From Acinetobacter sp. TGL-Y2 (GTDB lineage: Bacteria > Pseudomonadota > Gammaproteobacteria > Pseudomonadales > Moraxellaceae): a stretch of DNA of 64,000 nucleotides. The notes beneath the pieces are model-generated. The model saw only the letters and a program-made list of their open reading frames with translations, ran no database searches and was not told the origin of the DNA. Made by a program: the position numbers and the translations under genes. The stretch's first letter is position 1; every line of letters starts with the position of its first letter. Location of the stretch: the NCBI RefSeq assembly GCF_001612555.1, contig NZ_CP015110.1:2914001-2978000 (forward strand), given 5' to 3'. Below are positions 10,074 through 19,763 of the stretch, one piece after another.

Positions 10074-10826
10074 TTATTCTCCTTTTTCAGCAGAACGATC
10101 ATTGCGACGACCACGACGCTCCTGACCTTCACCACGGCCGCGACCACGTTTAGCTGGACGTTCTTCAGCAGGAGCTGGATTCATGACTTGTTTCATGCCA
10201 CCTAGAATCTCACCACGGAAAACCCATACTTTAACGCCAATCGTACCGTAAGTAGTTTCAGCACGTACAGATGAGTAGTCGATGTCAGCACGAAGTGTAT
10301 GCAAAGGTACACGACCTTCACGATACCACTCAGTACGAGCAATCTCAGCACCACCTAGACGACCAGAAACTTCAACTTTGATACCTTTTGCACCAGAACG
10401 CATAGAGTTCTGTACCGCACGCTTCATAGCACGACGGAACATTACACGTTTTTCTAACTGAGAAGCAATTGCTTCAGCAACTAGACGAGCGTCTAAATCT
10501 GGGCGGTCGATTTCGTTGATGCTTACTTGCGCAGGAACACCCATAATAGATGTTAATTCGCGTTGTAGTCTCTCAATGTCTTCGCCTTTTTTACCGATAA
10601 CGATACCAGGACGCGCAGTGCTAATAGTTACTTTAGCAGCGCCTGTAGGACGTTCGATAAGAATATGGCTGACCATCGCATTCTTAAGTTTTTTGTTCAA
10701 AAACTCACGAACTTGAAGATCTTTAAGCAAATATTCAGCATATTGTTTCGGACTCGCATACCAATTAGCGTTATGACGTTTCACAACACCCAGGCGGATA
10801 CCGATTGGATGAACCTTCTGACCCAT
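10074..10826 (-). CDS. rpsC: 30S ribosomal protein S3
   Basis: S3 lines the mRNA entry tunnel. It is 250 residues, beginning [16 protein letters not shown] domain with [17 protein letters not shown] covers about residues 40-110, and the C-terminal S3 domain follows. The last 35 residues are an Arg/Gly/Glu-rich tail ([16 protein letters not shown]), longer than in E. coli and likely disordered. It is 1 bp from rplV. Confidence 0.98.
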   Translation of the reverse strand: MGQKVHPIGIRLGVVKRHNANWYASPKQYAEYLLKDLQVREFLNKKLKNAMVSHILIERPTGAAKVTISTARPGIVIGKKGEDIERLQRELTSIMGVPAQVSINEIDRPDLDARLVAEAIASQLEKRVMFRRAMKRAVQNSMRSGAKGIKVEVSGRLGGAEIARTEWYREGRVPLHTLRADIDYSSVRAETTYGTIGVKVWVFRGEILGGMKQVMNPAPAEERPAKRGRGRGEGQERRGRRNDRSAEKGE

Positions 10827-10827
10827 A

Positions 10828-11157
10828 TCAAACCCCTACCTTAACGGTGATGTGACAAGTACGCTTAGTAATACGATCTGCACGGCCTTTAGCACGTGGC
10901 AAAATACGTTTAAGGCTAGTGCCTTCATCAACGTAAATCGTAGAAACTTTAAGGTCGTCTACATCTAAACTGTTATTATGTTCAGCGTTTGCAATTGCAG
11001 ATTCCAATGCTTTTTTAACAATTCCTGCAGCTTTCTTGTTGCTGAAAGCAAGAACGTTTAAAGCATGCGCAACAGATTTGCCGCGGATTAGATCTGCAAC
11101 CAAACGAGCTTTTTGTGCCGAGATAGCGGCACCGCGTAATTTAGCAGTAACTTCCAT
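10828..11157 (-). CDS. rplV: 50S ribosomal protein L22
   Basis: L22 has an extended loop in the exit tunnel that is a known site of macrolide-resistance changes. Two ATG codons stand in tandem (11160 and 11157). I choose the second because it is better spaced from AAGG and yields the usual N-terminus [20 protein letters not shown], 109 residues. The loop segment [18 protein letters not shown] is complete. The gene lies between rpsS and rpsC. Confidence 0.97.
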   Translation of the reverse strand: MEVTAKLRGAAISAQKARLVADLIRGKSVAHALNVLAFSNKKAAGIVKKALESAIANAEHNNSLDVDDLKVSTIYVDEGTSLKRILPRAKGRADRITKRTCHITVKVGV

Positions 11158-11166
11158 CATAGCACC

Positions 11167-11442
11167 TTAACGTTTAGATTTCTTGTCAACACCGTGACCA
11201 CGATAGGTACGAGTTGGCGCGAATTCACCGAGTTTATGACCAACCATATGTTCAGATACAATCACTGGAACATGGTTACGACCATTATGAACAGAAATTG
11301 TTAGACCAACAAAATCTGGGAGGATCATCGAACGACGCGACCAAGTTTTGATCGGCTTACGGTTATTAGCCGCGATAGCCGCTTCAACCTTAGCGAACAA
11401 GTGCGCATCGACGAATGGGCCTTTTTTCAGAGAACGAGGCAT
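11167..11442 (-). CDS. rpsS: 30S ribosomal protein S19
   Basis: S19 pairs with S13 in the 30S head. The 91-residue protein starts [16 protein letters not shown] and includes the S19 signature [19 protein letters not shown] followed by [13 protein letters not shown]. It is 19 bp after rplB. Confidence 0.98.
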   Translation of the reverse strand: MPRSLKKGPFVDAHLFAKVEAAIAANNRKPIKTWSRRSMILPDFVGLTISVHNGRNHVPVIVSEHMVGHKLGEFAPTRTYRGHGVDKKSKR

Positions 11443-11461
11443 TGTCAGATTCCTTTACTTG

Positions 11462-12286
11462 TTACTTAACGCGACGGTCGCGAATGATCATCTTAGTCGT
11501 ACGCTTATTGGTACGTGTTTTGTACCCTTTAGCTTTTTGACCCCATGGGCTTACAGGTTGAATACCTTTGTTACGCCCTTCACCACCACCATGTGGATGG
11601 TCAACTGGGTTCATCGCCATACCACGAACGGTAGGACGAACACCACGCCAGCGAGCTGCACCAGCTTTACCGAGTGAACGAAGGTTGCTTTCTTGGTTAG
11701 AAACTTCACCAAGAACTGCACGGCATTCAACGTGAATTTTACGCATTTCGCCTGAACGTAGACGAACAATTGCGTAAGAACCGTCACGACCCAACAACTG
11801 AACTGAAGTACCAGCAGAACGAGCGAGTTGCGCGCCTTTACCGATTTTAAGTTCGATGTTGTGAAGAGTAGAACCGATTGGCATGTTACGAAGTGGTAAG
11901 CAGTTACCTGGACGAATTGGAGCATCGTTACCAGATTGAACTTTATCACCAGCACGTAGGCCTTTAGGCGCAATAATATAACGACGTTCGCCGTCAGCAT
12001 ACAAAACTAAAGCAATGTGTGCAGTACGGTTAGGATCGTATTCGATACGCTCTACAGTCGCAGGAATACCGTCTTTATTACGTTTAAAGTCAACGATACG
12101 GTAGTTTTGTTTATGACCACCACCAACATGACGTGTAGTAATGTGACCGTTGTTATTACGACCACCAGTACGTTTTTTTGCTTCAACCAACGGTGCATAA
12201 GGCGCGCCTTTGTGAAGATGGTCGTGAACGACTTTCTCTACAAAGCGACGTCCTGGAGACGTTGGCTTACATTTTTGAATAGGCAT
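11462..12286 (-). CDS. rplB: 50S ribosomal protein L2
   Basis: L2 is one of the most conserved ribosomal proteins and is needed for subunit association and peptidyl transfer. It is 274 residues, with the conserved C-terminal block [19 protein letters not shown] that carries the functionally important His. It is full length and in the normal S10 position. Confidence 0.98.
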   Translation of the reverse strand: MPIQKCKPTSPGRRFVEKVVHDHLHKGAPYAPLVEAKKRTGGRNNNGHITTRHVGGGHKQNYRIVDFKRNKDGIPATVERIEYDPNRTAHIALVLYADGERRYIIAPKGLRAGDKVQSGNDAPIRPGNCLPLRNMPIGSTLHNIELKIGKGAQLARSAGTSVQLLGRDGSYAIVRLRSGEMRKIHVECRAVLGEVSNQESNLRSLGKAGAARWRGVRPTVRGMAMNPVDHPHGGGEGRNKGIQPVSPWGQKAKGYKTRTNKRTTKMIIRDRRVK

Positions 12287-12297
12287 AATTCTCGTCC

Positions 12298-12618
12298 TTA
12301 TTCCGCTGTGCTTTCAGCGGTATCGCCCAAGTCAGCCATTTCAACATCTTGGCCAGCTTTCAGGGTGACGTATGCTTTTTTAACATCAGAACGGCGTCCT
12401 AATGTTTTACCAAAGCGCTTAGTCTTACCTTTAGTGATGGTCGTGTTAACTTTAACAACTTCCACACCAAACAATTGCTCAACTGCTTTTTTGATTTCAA
12501 GCTTGTTTGCGTTAATCGCAACTTTAAACACTTGAACACCAGCAGCCTCACCTAAAGCTTGAGCTTTTTCTGAGAATACAGGTCCTTGTAGGACTTGATA
12601 GATACGTTCGTTGTTCAT
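12298..12618 (-). CDS. rplW: 50S ribosomal protein L23
   Basis: L23 is the main docking site for trigger factor and SRP at the exit tunnel. It is 106 residues, starting [20 protein letters not shown], with the [17 protein letters not shown] core. It overlaps the end of rplD by 4 bp. Confidence 0.98.
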   Translation of the reverse strand: MNNERIYQVLQGPVFSEKAQALGEAAGVQVFKVAINANKLEIKKAVEQLFGVEVVKVNTTITKGKTKRFGKTLGRRSDVKKAYVTLKAGQDVEMADLGDTAESTAE

Positions 12619-13217
12619 CCGAGTTCTACCTCAATTTTCTTAGCAGCAGCTACAGACATAACAACTTTGTCAAACGCAATCAAGCTAACAGGATCGATTG
12701 CAGCAGCATCAACCACATCTACATGTGGAATGTTGCGTGCAGCAAGATACAAGTTCTCATCAACAGCATCTGTAACGATCAACGCACGAGTTGCATTTAA
12801 GTCGTTAAGTTTTGCAAGCAATTCTTTAGTTTTTGGAGCTTCAACAGAGAACTCTTCAACTAAAACTAAGCGATCTTGACGAACAAGTTCAGCTAGGATG
12901 CATTGCATAGCACCGCGGTACATTTTACGGTTTACTTTTTGAGACCAGTCTTGTGGACGAGCAGCAAAAGTTTTACCACCGCCAACCCAGATTGGGCTAC
13001 GAATAGAACCAGCACGCGCACGGCCAGTACCTTTTTGACGGAATGGCTTACGACCACCACCAGATACTTCACCACGTGATTTTTGAGCTTTAGAACCTTG
13101 ACGACCACCCGCTAAATAAGCGGTAACAACTTGGTGTACAAGAGCTTCGTTAAACTCACGTCCGAAAGCAACTTCAGACAATTCAACAGCAGAGCCGGAA
13201 ACAGTATTTAAATTCAC
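12615..13217 (-). CDS. rplD: 50S ribosomal protein L4
   Basis: L4 lines the exit tunnel and in E. coli also represses the S10 operon by acting on its leader. The 200-residue protein has the extended loop with [20 protein letters not shown] and the globular domain. Whether L4 controls this operon in Acinetobacter is not known to me, but a folded leader is present before rpsJ. Confidence 0.98.
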   Translation of the reverse strand: MNLNTVSGSAVELSEVAFGREFNEALVHQVVTAYLAGGRQGSKAQKSRGEVSGGGRKPFRQKGTGRARAGSIRSPIWVGGGKTFAARPQDWSQKVNRKMYRGAMQCILAELVRQDRLVLVEEFSVEAPKTKELLAKLNDLNATRALIVTDAVDENLYLAARNIPHVDVVDAAAIDPVSLIAFDKVVMSVAAAKKIEVELG

Positions 13218-13228
13218 GTTATTTCCCC

Positions 13229-13867
13229 TCAGGCCTTGATCGTAGGACGAACAGTTACGTCACCACCGGTAGCACCAGGAATCGCGCCTTTAACAACAAG
13301 AACTGAACGTTCAACGTCGATAGCAATGATTTCAAGACCCTGTGTAGTTACGCGTTCAGCACCTAAATGGCCAGCCATTTTTTTGCCTTTGAATACGCGA
13401 CCAGGTGTCTGGTTTTGACCAGTAGAACCTAATGAACGGTGAGATAGTGAGTTACCGTGAGTAGCGTCTTGCGTACGGAAATTCCAACGCTTAACACCAC
13501 CTTGGAAACCCTTACCTTTAGACTGACCAGTTACGTCAACAACTTGACCAACCTGGAACAATTCAACTGTAAGCGTACCACCAACTTCACGACCTTCAAG
13601 ATCAGCTTCTGTAGCGCGGAATTCTTGAACTAAACGACCTGCAGCAACACCCGCTTTCGCGAAGTGACCTTTAAGCGGGTTAGTTACGCGAGATTCACGA
13701 CGTTCACCAGTAGTGATTTGAATCGCTTGATAACCATCAGTTTCAAGCGTTTTGATTTGAGTGATGCGGTTTGGATCAACCTCAATCACTGTAACAGGCA
13801 CAGAAACACCAGCATCTGTAAAGATACGTGTCATACCGCACTTGCGACCGACTAAACCAATAGCCAT
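13229..13867 (-). CDS. rplC: 50S ribosomal protein L3
   Basis: L3 is a primary 23S rRNA binder near the peptidyl transferase centre. The open frame begins [18 protein letters not shown] at 13873, but the second ATG at 13867 has a better 9-nt spacing from AGAGG and gives the usual [11 protein letters not shown] start, 212 residues. The conserved [18 protein letters not shown] segment, with the methylatable Gln region, is intact. Confidence 0.97.
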   Translation of the reverse strand: MAIGLVGRKCGMTRIFTDAGVSVPVTVIEVDPNRITQIKTLETDGYQAIQITTGERRESRVTNPLKGHFAKAGVAAGRLVQEFRATEADLEGREVGGTLTVELFQVGQVVDVTGQSKGKGFQGGVKRWNFRTQDATHGNSLSHRSLGSTGQNQTPGRVFKGKKMAGHLGAERVTTQGLEIIAIDVERSVLVVKGAIPGATGGDVTVRPTIKA

Positions 13868-13929
13868 GTGCATAAACCTCTAAAAAAGCGACTTAATTAA
13901 CTTATGAAATGTTAATTAACCCGAAAGCC

Positions 13930-14241
13930 TTAACCCAAAGCGATCTGAACATCAACACCAGCAGCAAGATCCAATTTCATCAATGCATCTACAGTTTTAT
14001 CTGTAGGTTGAACGATATCGATCAAACGCTTGTAAGTGCGGATTTCATACTGATCACGCGCATCTTTGTTTACATGCGGTGAAGTTAGAACGTTAAAACG
14101 TTCGATGCGAGTAGGCATCGGAATAGGACCACAAACTTGTGCGCCAGTACGTTTTGCTGTTTCTACGATCTCTTGAGAAGATTGATCAATTAGACGATGA
14201 TCAAAAGACTTCAAACGGATACGGATTCTCTGGTTAGACAT
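13930..14241 (-). CDS. rpsJ: 30S ribosomal protein S10
   Basis: S10 of the 30S head is also NusE, a partner of NusB in transcription antitermination. An in-frame extension to 14310 exists, but the family start [19 protein letters not shown] lies at 14241 and gives the usual 103 residues. It is the first gene of the S10 operon, and a strong promoter and a leader of about 170 nt precede it. Confidence 0.98.
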   Translation of the reverse strand: MSNQRIRIRLKSFDHRLIDQSSQEIVETAKRTGAQVCGPIPMPTRIERFNVLTSPHVNKDARDQYEIRTYKRLIDIVQPTDKTVDALMKLDLAAGVDVQIALG

Positions 14242-14410
14242 ACCAGTAAACTCCAAGCCAAATATATAAAGAATCACCTCTGACGCATCTCCCCCCACAA
14301 AATGAGGCAAGTGTCAAAGGCAGTGAAAATCACTAAGGTCGTGATCGATGCCACGACTGTAACGATCTAAACAACACAACTTAGTTGTTTAGCCCCTAAT
14401 ATTTAAGGGT
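14242..14410 (-). promoter_or_regulatory. Folded leader of the S10 operon
   Basis: The leader between the predicted start of transcription and rpsJ has two clear hairpins on the minus strand. CTAAACAAC pairs perfectly with GTTGTTTAG (14367-14392), and GTCGTG pairs with CACGAC (14338-14357). No U-rich terminator tail follows either. The position is where L4 acts in E. coli, but the sequence itself does not resemble that leader in any way I can recognise. Confidence 0.5.
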
Positions 14411-14415
14411 CGCTC

Positions 14416-14444
14416 ATTATAGCGATTGTTTAACAGTTAAGCAA
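14416..14444 (-). promoter_or_regulatory. rpsJp: S10 operon promoter
   Basis: On the minus strand TTGCTT (14444-14439) and a perfect TATAAT (14421-14416) are separated by exactly 17 bp, with GC-rich sequence just after. This is the best sigma-70 promoter in the window, and it drives the long ribosomal transcript. Confidence 0.85.
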
Positions 14445-14514
14445 ACCTATTTGTGGTTTTTATTCTATTAATGACAAATTATTTAGAAAGCGATAGTTTA
14501 AATTTTAGCCACTG

Positions 14515-15243
14515 TTATTCCCCCCTTAAAACGTAGTCTATGGCTGAGTTTAAAAGCATATTCCCTGCTTCAAATTGCTCCTTTTTTGATTTTTTGAGAA
14601 TTTCAATTTGGGGTTTAAACTGTTCTGAAAATTGCTTCTCGTGTTCTTCATTTTTAATAAAATCTTTGAGTACCTTGGGGGTAATTTCGGGATGAAATTG
14701 AAAGCCCAACACATTCTCCCCAATTTGGTACATTTGATTAGTACAGGTGTTATTTTCTGCCAAGCGAACCGCGCCTTTGGGAATTTCAAAGGTTTCACTA
14801 TGCCACTGCATCACTTCAATCTCACTCGGCGGTTGAAAATAGCATGACGCCACCGGAGCGCTTTGCTTAACGGCCGTCCAACCCAACTCTTGTTGTGGAT
14901 TTCGACTGACATTTGCACCAAGTGCGTGGGCGATCAACTGTCCGCCTAAGCATAGCCCAATCGCAGGCTTACCCTCAGATAAGTAACGCCTAATCCATCT
15001 TTTTTCAATTTTGAGCCAAGGAAAATTTGCTTCATCATTGACACTCATTGTACCGCCCATAATGATGAGCAAGTCAACATCTTGAACCTGAGGTAGCGCT
15101 TCAATTTCAAGATTCAAATCAAGGGGTAATGCAAAAAATTCAGTGGCACTGATTTGCGCACTTTTTGCTTTTAAATACTCATAACAACTGCCGAATCCTT
15201 CACCTGCAATATGCTGAAAATAATGAACTTTTAGATTCTTCAT
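14515..15243 (-). CDS. Class I glutamine amidotransferase-like protein
   Basis: This is a stand-alone GATase1 domain protein of 242 residues. The nucleophile elbow GLCLGGQ places the catalytic Cys at residue 98. GFQFHPE (180-186) supplies His184 and Glu186, so the triad is complete. This family is usually annotated as GMP-synthase-like glutamine amidotransferase. The ammonia acceptor is unknown, since no synthetase domain or partner is adjacent. It is divergent from the cystathionine beta-lyase gene, which may share regulation. Confidence 0.85.
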   Translation of the reverse strand: MKNLKVHYFQHIAGEGFGSCYEYLKAKSAQISATEFFALPLDLNLEIEALPQVQDVDLLIIMGGTMSVNDEANFPWLKIEKRWIRRYLSEGKPAIGLCLGGQLIAHALGANVSRNPQQELGWTAVKQSAPVASCYFQPPSEIEVMQWHSETFEIPKGAVRLAENNTCTNQMYQIGENVLGFQFHPEITPKVLKDFIKNEEHEKQFSEQFKPQIEILKKSKKEQFEAGNMLLNSAIDYVLRGE

Positions 15244-15395
15244 CTCAATTATTCCACTCTTTTATGATACTGGTGCTGTACTTGCAAGAATGAAGCCAAG
15301 AGTCATTATTGATTGCTCATTTTAAACAAATCATTGCTTTGAATCGGCTGGATATTATGCTCTCTTATGGGAGTATTTAAAATTTCGAGTCTGCC

Positions 15396-16598
15396 GTGAA
15401 AAACAAACCGCAAACCACTTTAATCCACGCACCACGACAAGCACCACAGTATATTTCCAGTATTCAGCCTCCTGTTTTTCGTGCTTCAACCATTCTATTT
15501 AAAGACACTGACGCCTTATTTAATCGTCATTGGACAGATGATTATGATTATAGTTATGGCACACATGGCACACCAACAACTTTTACACTGGGGGATCAAA
15601 TTGCACAAATTGAAGGCGGCAAATATTGCTTGCTTACACCGAGTGGCTTATCTGCGATTAACTTGGTGAATTCATGTTTTTTAAGCCAAGGCGATGAAGT
15701 TTGGGTCTCTGACAATATTTATGGTCCAAATATGGAGCATTTGCGCAATTTAGAGCACAGATATGGGATAGCAGTCAAAATTTACAACAGTATTGACGCA
15801 GATAGTTTTAAACCCACAGGTAAAGCCAAGCTGATTTGGCTAGAGGCTGCTGGTTCAGTGACTTTAGAATTTCCAGATTTGATTCGACTGATTGAAAAAG
15901 CACAACAAGCCAATGTCTTAACTGCCTTGGATAATACTTGGGGTGCGGGACTTGCCTTCAACGCGTTCGATTTAAATGATCAGCATTTAGGTGTGGATAT
16001 GACAGTCCATGCCCTGACTAAATACCCAAGCGGTGGCGGTGACATTTTAATGGGTTCAGTGGTTACACGAGATCAAAAATTACATCATCAACTTTATCGC
16101 ATGCATGCCTTACAAGGTGTCTGTGTATCTGGTGATGATGCTGCACAGGTGCAACGCAGTCTAGCCTCAATGGAACTGCGATATAAGCATCAATCACAAA
16201 GCGCGATTCAACTGCTTAACTGGTTAAAACTGCAAAATGAGTTTGCTCAAGTGTTGCATCCTGCTTTATCTGATTCAGCAGGTCATTTGTACTGGAATCA
16301 AGTGTGTCAAAATGGACACAGCGCAGGGCTGATCAGTGTGATTTTTAAATCAGATTATGAACTTGCAGATATTCGAACTTTTTGTGATAGTTTAAAATTA
16401 TTTAAACTGGGTTTTAGTTGGGGCGGCCCATTGAGTCTGGTAATGCTTTATGATTTAAAAGACATGCGTCAGCTTGAGAATGCACATTTGCAAGCGGGAT
16501 TATTGGTTCGTTTTTGTATAGGACTAGAACATCCAGACGATTTAATTCAAGATATAGAAAATGCATTAAAACAGTTGCCGAAGCAACATCACAAATAA
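15396..16598 (+). CDS. metC: Cystathionine beta-lyase (Cys/Met metabolism PLP enzyme)
   Basis: This is a PLP-dependent trans-sulfuration enzyme of 400 residues that would cleave cystathionine to homocysteine, pyruvate and ammonia in methionine synthesis. The PLP-phosphate loop YGTHGTPTT (54-62), a TPSGLSA motif (81-87) and the Schiff-base lysine in VHALTKYPSGGGD (Lys209) are all present. The YGTHGTPT form favours cystathionine beta-lyase over gamma-synthase. The start appears to be GTG. The gene ends 18 bp before the next one, so the two may be cotranscribed. Confidence 0.85.
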   Translation: MKNKPQTTLIHAPRQAPQYISSIQPPVFRASTILFKDTDALFNRHWTDDYDYSYGTHGTPTTFTLGDQIAQIEGGKYCLLTPSGLSAINLVNSCFLSQGDEVWVSDNIYGPNMEHLRNLEHRYGIAVKIYNSIDADSFKPTGKAKLIWLEAAGSVTLEFPDLIRLIEKAQQANVLTALDNTWGAGLAFNAFDLNDQHLGVDMTVHALTKYPSGGGDILMGSVVTRDQKLHHQLYRMHALQGVCVSGDDAAQVQRSLASMELRYKHQSQSAIQLLNWLKLQNEFAQVLHPALSDSAGHLYWNQVCQNGHSAGLISVIFKSDYELADIRTFCDSLKLFKLGFSWGGPLSLVMLYDLKDMRQLENAHLQAGLLVRFCIGLEHPDDLIQDIENALKQLPKQHHK

Positions 16599-16616
16599 AA
16601 CAAAATAGGTCTCATT

Positions 16617-18200
16617 ATGGGTACACCAATCGTTATTGCAAAAAAAACCACCAACGTCAGTCAGGACATCGTTTTACATGCTCAGTTTGCCAATCGTCAT
16701 GGATTAATTGCGGGTGCGACAGGTACAGGTAAAACGGTCACTTTAAAAGTATTGGCTGAAAGTTTTTCAAGGATTGGCGTCCCAGTATTTTTAGCTGATG
16801 CTAAGGGTGATGTTTCAAGTCTTGCTAAAATGGGTGAATCGAACCCTAAGTTTGAAGAACGAATTAAAAGTCTTAACATCGAGTCAATTCCTTTTGCCGC
16901 ATCACCTGTGGTGTTTTGGGATTTATTCGCAGAACAAGGCCATCCCATTCGCACCACTATTTCTGAGATTGGTCCATTATTATTGTCGCAAATGCTAAAT
17001 TTGAATGAAACGCAAGAAGGTGTATTGTCCGCCGTGTTTCGGATTGCCGATGATCAAGGTTTATTGTTGATCGATTTTAAAGATCTGAAAGCGATGCTGA
17101 CCCATGTCAGTGAACATGCATCTGAATACAAAGCCGAATATGGCAATCTCTCCCCTGCAAGCTTAGGTGCAATTCAACGTAACTTACTGGCATTGGCAGA
17201 TCAAGGCGGTGATCAGTTCTTTGGTGAACCCAGTTTAAATATTTTAGATTTCATTCAAACCGACAGCCAAGGTCACGGCAATATCAATATCTTGGCTGCA
17301 GATAAACTGATGAACACACCAAAACTTTATGCAACTTTTTTACTATGGATGTTATCCGAGTTATTTGAGCAATTGCCTGAAGTAGGCGATATGGATAAAC
17401 CGAAACTGGTGTTCTTCTTTGATGAGGCACATTTGTTATTTGATAATGCCAGCGATGCGCTACAACAAAAAATTGAGCAAGTGGTTCGCTTGATTCGATC
17501 TAAAGGCGTCGGTATTTATTTTGTCACCCAAAATCCACTGGATTTACCTGAAAGCGTGCTAGGACAATTGGGTAATCGTGTACAACATGCCTTACGCGCT
17601 TTTACACCTAAAGACCAAAAGGCAGTGAAAACCGCAGCGGAAACTTTTCGCGCTAATCCTGAGTTTAATGTCGATCAAGCCATAACAGAACTGGGTGTGG
17701 GCGAGGCACTGATTAGCTGCCTTGATGAGCAAGGCATACCACAAATTGTAGAACGTGCATGGGTCATGCCACCGCATTCGTCTTTTAGCCCCATCACGCT
17801 AGATGAGCGTAAAACGCTCATGGCTCAAAGCCTGATGGCGGGTATTTACGAGCAGCCTTTGGACCATGAAAGCGCTTATGAAATGTTGCAACTCAAAGTT
17901 GAACAGCGCCAACAACAAGCTGTTGCAGACGAGCAAGCAAAAGTCGCAGCCAAAGAACAAGAAATACTTGCGAAAGAGTATGCCAAACAACAAGAGGCTT
18001 TTGCCAAGCAACAACTGAAAGAACAAGACCGCCTAGCGCGTGAACAGCAAAATGAAGCTGAACGCTCTGCCAAAAAGCGTGAAAAGATCACTCAAGATAT
18101 TGTCGGAACTTTTGCCAAAAGTGCCGCGCGAAGTTTGGGCGGGTCAACCGGTCAAAAAATTGTTCGCGGTCTGCTCGGCTCCTTGTTCGGTAAAAAATAG
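16617..18200 (+). CDS. HerA/YjgR-type ATPase (DUF853)
   Basis: This 527-residue ATPase has Walker A GATGTGKT at 33-40 and Walker [10 protein letters not shown] ending near residue 271, and a [19 protein letters not shown] region follows. The whole matches the YjgR/DUF853 family of HerA-FtsK-like ATPases, whose cellular role is poorly known. Residues about 425-505 are a Gln/Lys/Glu-rich coiled coil, and the C-terminus is Gly-rich. A good terminator follows, so it probably ends a two-gene unit with metC. Confidence 0.85.
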   Translation: MGTPIVIAKKTTNVSQDIVLHAQFANRHGLIAGATGTGKTVTLKVLAESFSRIGVPVFLADAKGDVSSLAKMGESNPKFEERIKSLNIESIPFAASPVVFWDLFAEQGHPIRTTISEIGPLLLSQMLNLNETQEGVLSAVFRIADDQGLLLIDFKDLKAMLTHVSEHASEYKAEYGNLSPASLGAIQRNLLALADQGGDQFFGEPSLNILDFIQTDSQGHGNINILAADKLMNTPKLYATFLLWMLSELFEQLPEVGDMDKPKLVFFFDEAHLLFDNASDALQQKIEQVVRLIRSKGVGIYFVTQNPLDLPESVLGQLGNRVQHALRAFTPKDQKAVKTAAETFRANPEFNVDQAITELGVGEALISCLDEQGIPQIVERAWVMPPHSSFSPITLDERKTLMAQSLMAGIYEQPLDHESAYEMLQLKVEQRQQQAVADEQAKVAAKEQEILAKEYAKQQEAFAKQQLKEQDRLAREQQNEAERSAKKREKITQDIVGTFAKSAARSLGGSTGQKIVRGLLGSLFGKK

Positions 18201-18229
18201 GTCCTGCTCAACCCATAAAGCACACCATT

Positions 18230-18265
18230 AAAATAGGGGATATGCAATTATCCCCTATTTTTTTT
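18230..18265 (+). terminator. Rho-independent terminator after the HerA-type ATPase gene
   Basis: AAAATAGGGGA pairs with TCCCCTATTTT around a 10-nt loop, and a run of T follows on the plus strand. Confidence 0.9.
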
Positions 18266-18304
18266 ATGGTTTTATTTGTATCTACTATTGATCTCTTTTA
18301 TTTA

Positions 18305-18327
18305 AAGGTATATTTTAAATACACCTT
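18305..18327. promoter_or_regulatory. NsrR-type operator upstream of the globin gene
   Basis: This 23-bp palindrome has the 11-1-11 layout: AAGGTATATTT, a central T, then AAATACACCTT. The half-sites differ at one position. It matches the known NsrR operator form (AAGATGYATTT, N, AAATRCATCTT) in spacing and most bases. It lies 24 bp before the globin start, where a repressor would block transcription. The NsrR gene itself lies just downstream of the globin. Confidence 0.8.
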
Positions 18328-18350
18328 ACAGAAAAAATGATTTCATCGCC

Positions 18351-19115
18351 ATGAATCCACAGCAAATTGAACTCGTTAAAAATACTGTCCCTGTCCTTCG
18401 TGAAAGTGGGGTTGCACTCACCAGTTATTTCTATGCACGGATGTTAAAAAACCACCCTGAGCTCAATAATGTTTTCAATTTAGACCATCAAAGTAGTGGC
18501 CGTCAGCCGCGTGCATTGGCTGCTGCAGTATTGGCTTATGCGGATAATATAGAAAATCCGAGTGTGCTTGCCAAAGCGATTGAGCACATCACCACCAAGC
18601 ATGTCAGCTTAGATATCCGACCTGAACAATATGCCATTGTGGGTGATAATTTACTGCATTCGATCAGTGAAGTTTTAGACGTTCCAATGGAATCAGAATT
18701 GATTGCCGCATGGAAAGTTGCTTATCTGCAACTGGCGGATATTTTAATTGGCGTTGAAAAGCAAAAGTATGACAACTTGGCTGCTCAAAATGGTGGTTGG
18801 GCGGGATGGCGTACATTTATCGTCAAAAATATTGAATCTTTAGATTCAGGAAAACGCTTTAGCTTAGTTCCACAAGATGCTCAAGCGATCGTACCCGCTG
18901 ATGCAGGTAGTTTTATTTCTGTAAAAGTTAAAGTGCCAAATCAGTCAATCGAACAGCCTCAACAGTTTAGCTTTACGGAAGATCAGATCGCACAAGAATA
19001 CAGTTTTGTAGTGAAAGCTGAAGAAACAGCAACTGAATTTTCAGTGGCGAATATTTTACTGAATACTTATCAAGTCAATGATGTTGTTCAGGTCTCTGCA
19101 CCAGTGAAGCGTTAA
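18351..19115 (+). CDS. Reductase-truncated flavohemoglobin (globin protein)
   Basis: This 254-residue protein has a full flavohemoglobin-type globin domain (1-about 137). The haem residues are in place: proximal His84, B10 Tyr28 and E7 Gln52, matching His85, Tyr29 and Gln53 of E. coli Hmp. A further segment of about 105 residues resembles the start of the FAD-binding domain, but the whole NAD(P)-binding domain of Hmp (about 396 residues) is missing. The FAD motif Arg-x-Tyr-Ser reads Gln-Glu-Tyr-Ser. It probably still binds NO or O2 but needs another reductase, or acts as a sensor or scavenger (inference). An NsrR operator lies upstream and nsrR downstream. Confidence 0.85.
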   Translation: MNPQQIELVKNTVPVLRESGVALTSYFYARMLKNHPELNNVFNLDHQSSGRQPRALAAAVLAYADNIENPSVLAKAIEHITTKHVSLDIRPEQYAIVGDNLLHSISEVLDVPMESELIAAWKVAYLQLADILIGVEKQKYDNLAAQNGGWAGWRTFIVKNIESLDSGKRFSLVPQDAQAIVPADAGSFISVKVKVPNQSIEQPQQFSFTEDQIAQEYSFVVKAEETATEFSVANILLNTYQVNDVVQVSAPVKR

Positions 19116-19208
19116 TCTGGATTGAATTGTGGCGAATCTTAGTCTGAAATCTTTCATTTATGATGTGATCGGGCTAAGATTTTCATCCACTTTCTGCCCT
19201 GACGATTC

Positions 19209-19652
19209 ATGCAGCTCAATAAATTTTCTGACTATGCTCTTCGCGTTTTGATGTATGTCTCTAGACCTAGAGATGTACCGTATACCATTGCAGAAATTGC
19301 GGAAAATTTGATGGTGTCTGAAAACCATTTGATTAAAGTGGTTCATTTTATGGCAAAACAACAGTGGATTATAACCACGCGCGGTAAAGGTGGGGGGATT
19401 CGACTCAGCCCTGAGACCTTAAGTTTAAAACTGGGGGATATTTTAAGAACACTTGAGGGTGATGATCAAATTGTTAATTGTGCAACGCCACCTTGCGTCA
19501 TGCGTTCACATTGTGGTTTAAAAAATATTTTGGATCAGGCAGTTGATCAGTTTTATCAAAGCTTAAATCAATATACCCTACAAGATGTGTTGAACCGACC
19601 TGCCCTCCCAACACGCTCATTGTCCTCACCAATTTCCTTGCTTCAACTCTAA
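19209..19652 (+). CDS. nsrR: Rrf2-family nitric-oxide-sensing repressor NsrR
   Basis: This 147-residue Rrf2 regulator has a winged helix-turn-helix (about 1-80, with the RGKGGGIRL wing at 58-66). Three cysteines, Cys91, Cys96 and Cys102, lie at exactly the positions that hold the iron-sulfur cluster in E. coli NsrR. NO damages the cluster and releases DNA. It follows the globin gene by 93 bp, and a matching operator precedes that gene, so the pair forms a self-contained NO response unit. I see no clear operator before nsrR itself. Confidence 0.88.
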   Translation: MQLNKFSDYALRVLMYVSRPRDVPYTIAEIAENLMVSENHLIKVVHFMAKQQWIITTRGKGGGIRLSPETLSLKLGDILRTLEGDDQIVNCATPPCVMRSHCGLKNILDQAVDQFYQSLNQYTLQDVLNRPALPTRSLSSPISLLQL

Positions 19653-19763
19653 TTAACCGAACATACTTACCTCATTCGCTCAAACTTCATTTGTACAAAG
19701 TTCGCTTGACTTGACGACTTCCTTTATAATGACTGTTGTTGATCATTTTATTGAAGTTGAGTT

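Noticed and set aside
11611..12000. Long alternative-frame ORFs inside ribosomal protein genes
   Set aside because: They lie wholly within rplB and similar genes in other frames, have odd composition and lack ribosome-binding sites.
19116..19208. A second NsrR operator before nsrR
   Set aside because: No 11-1-11 palindrome is visible in the 93-bp gap. nsrR may be expressed by read-through from the globin promoter.
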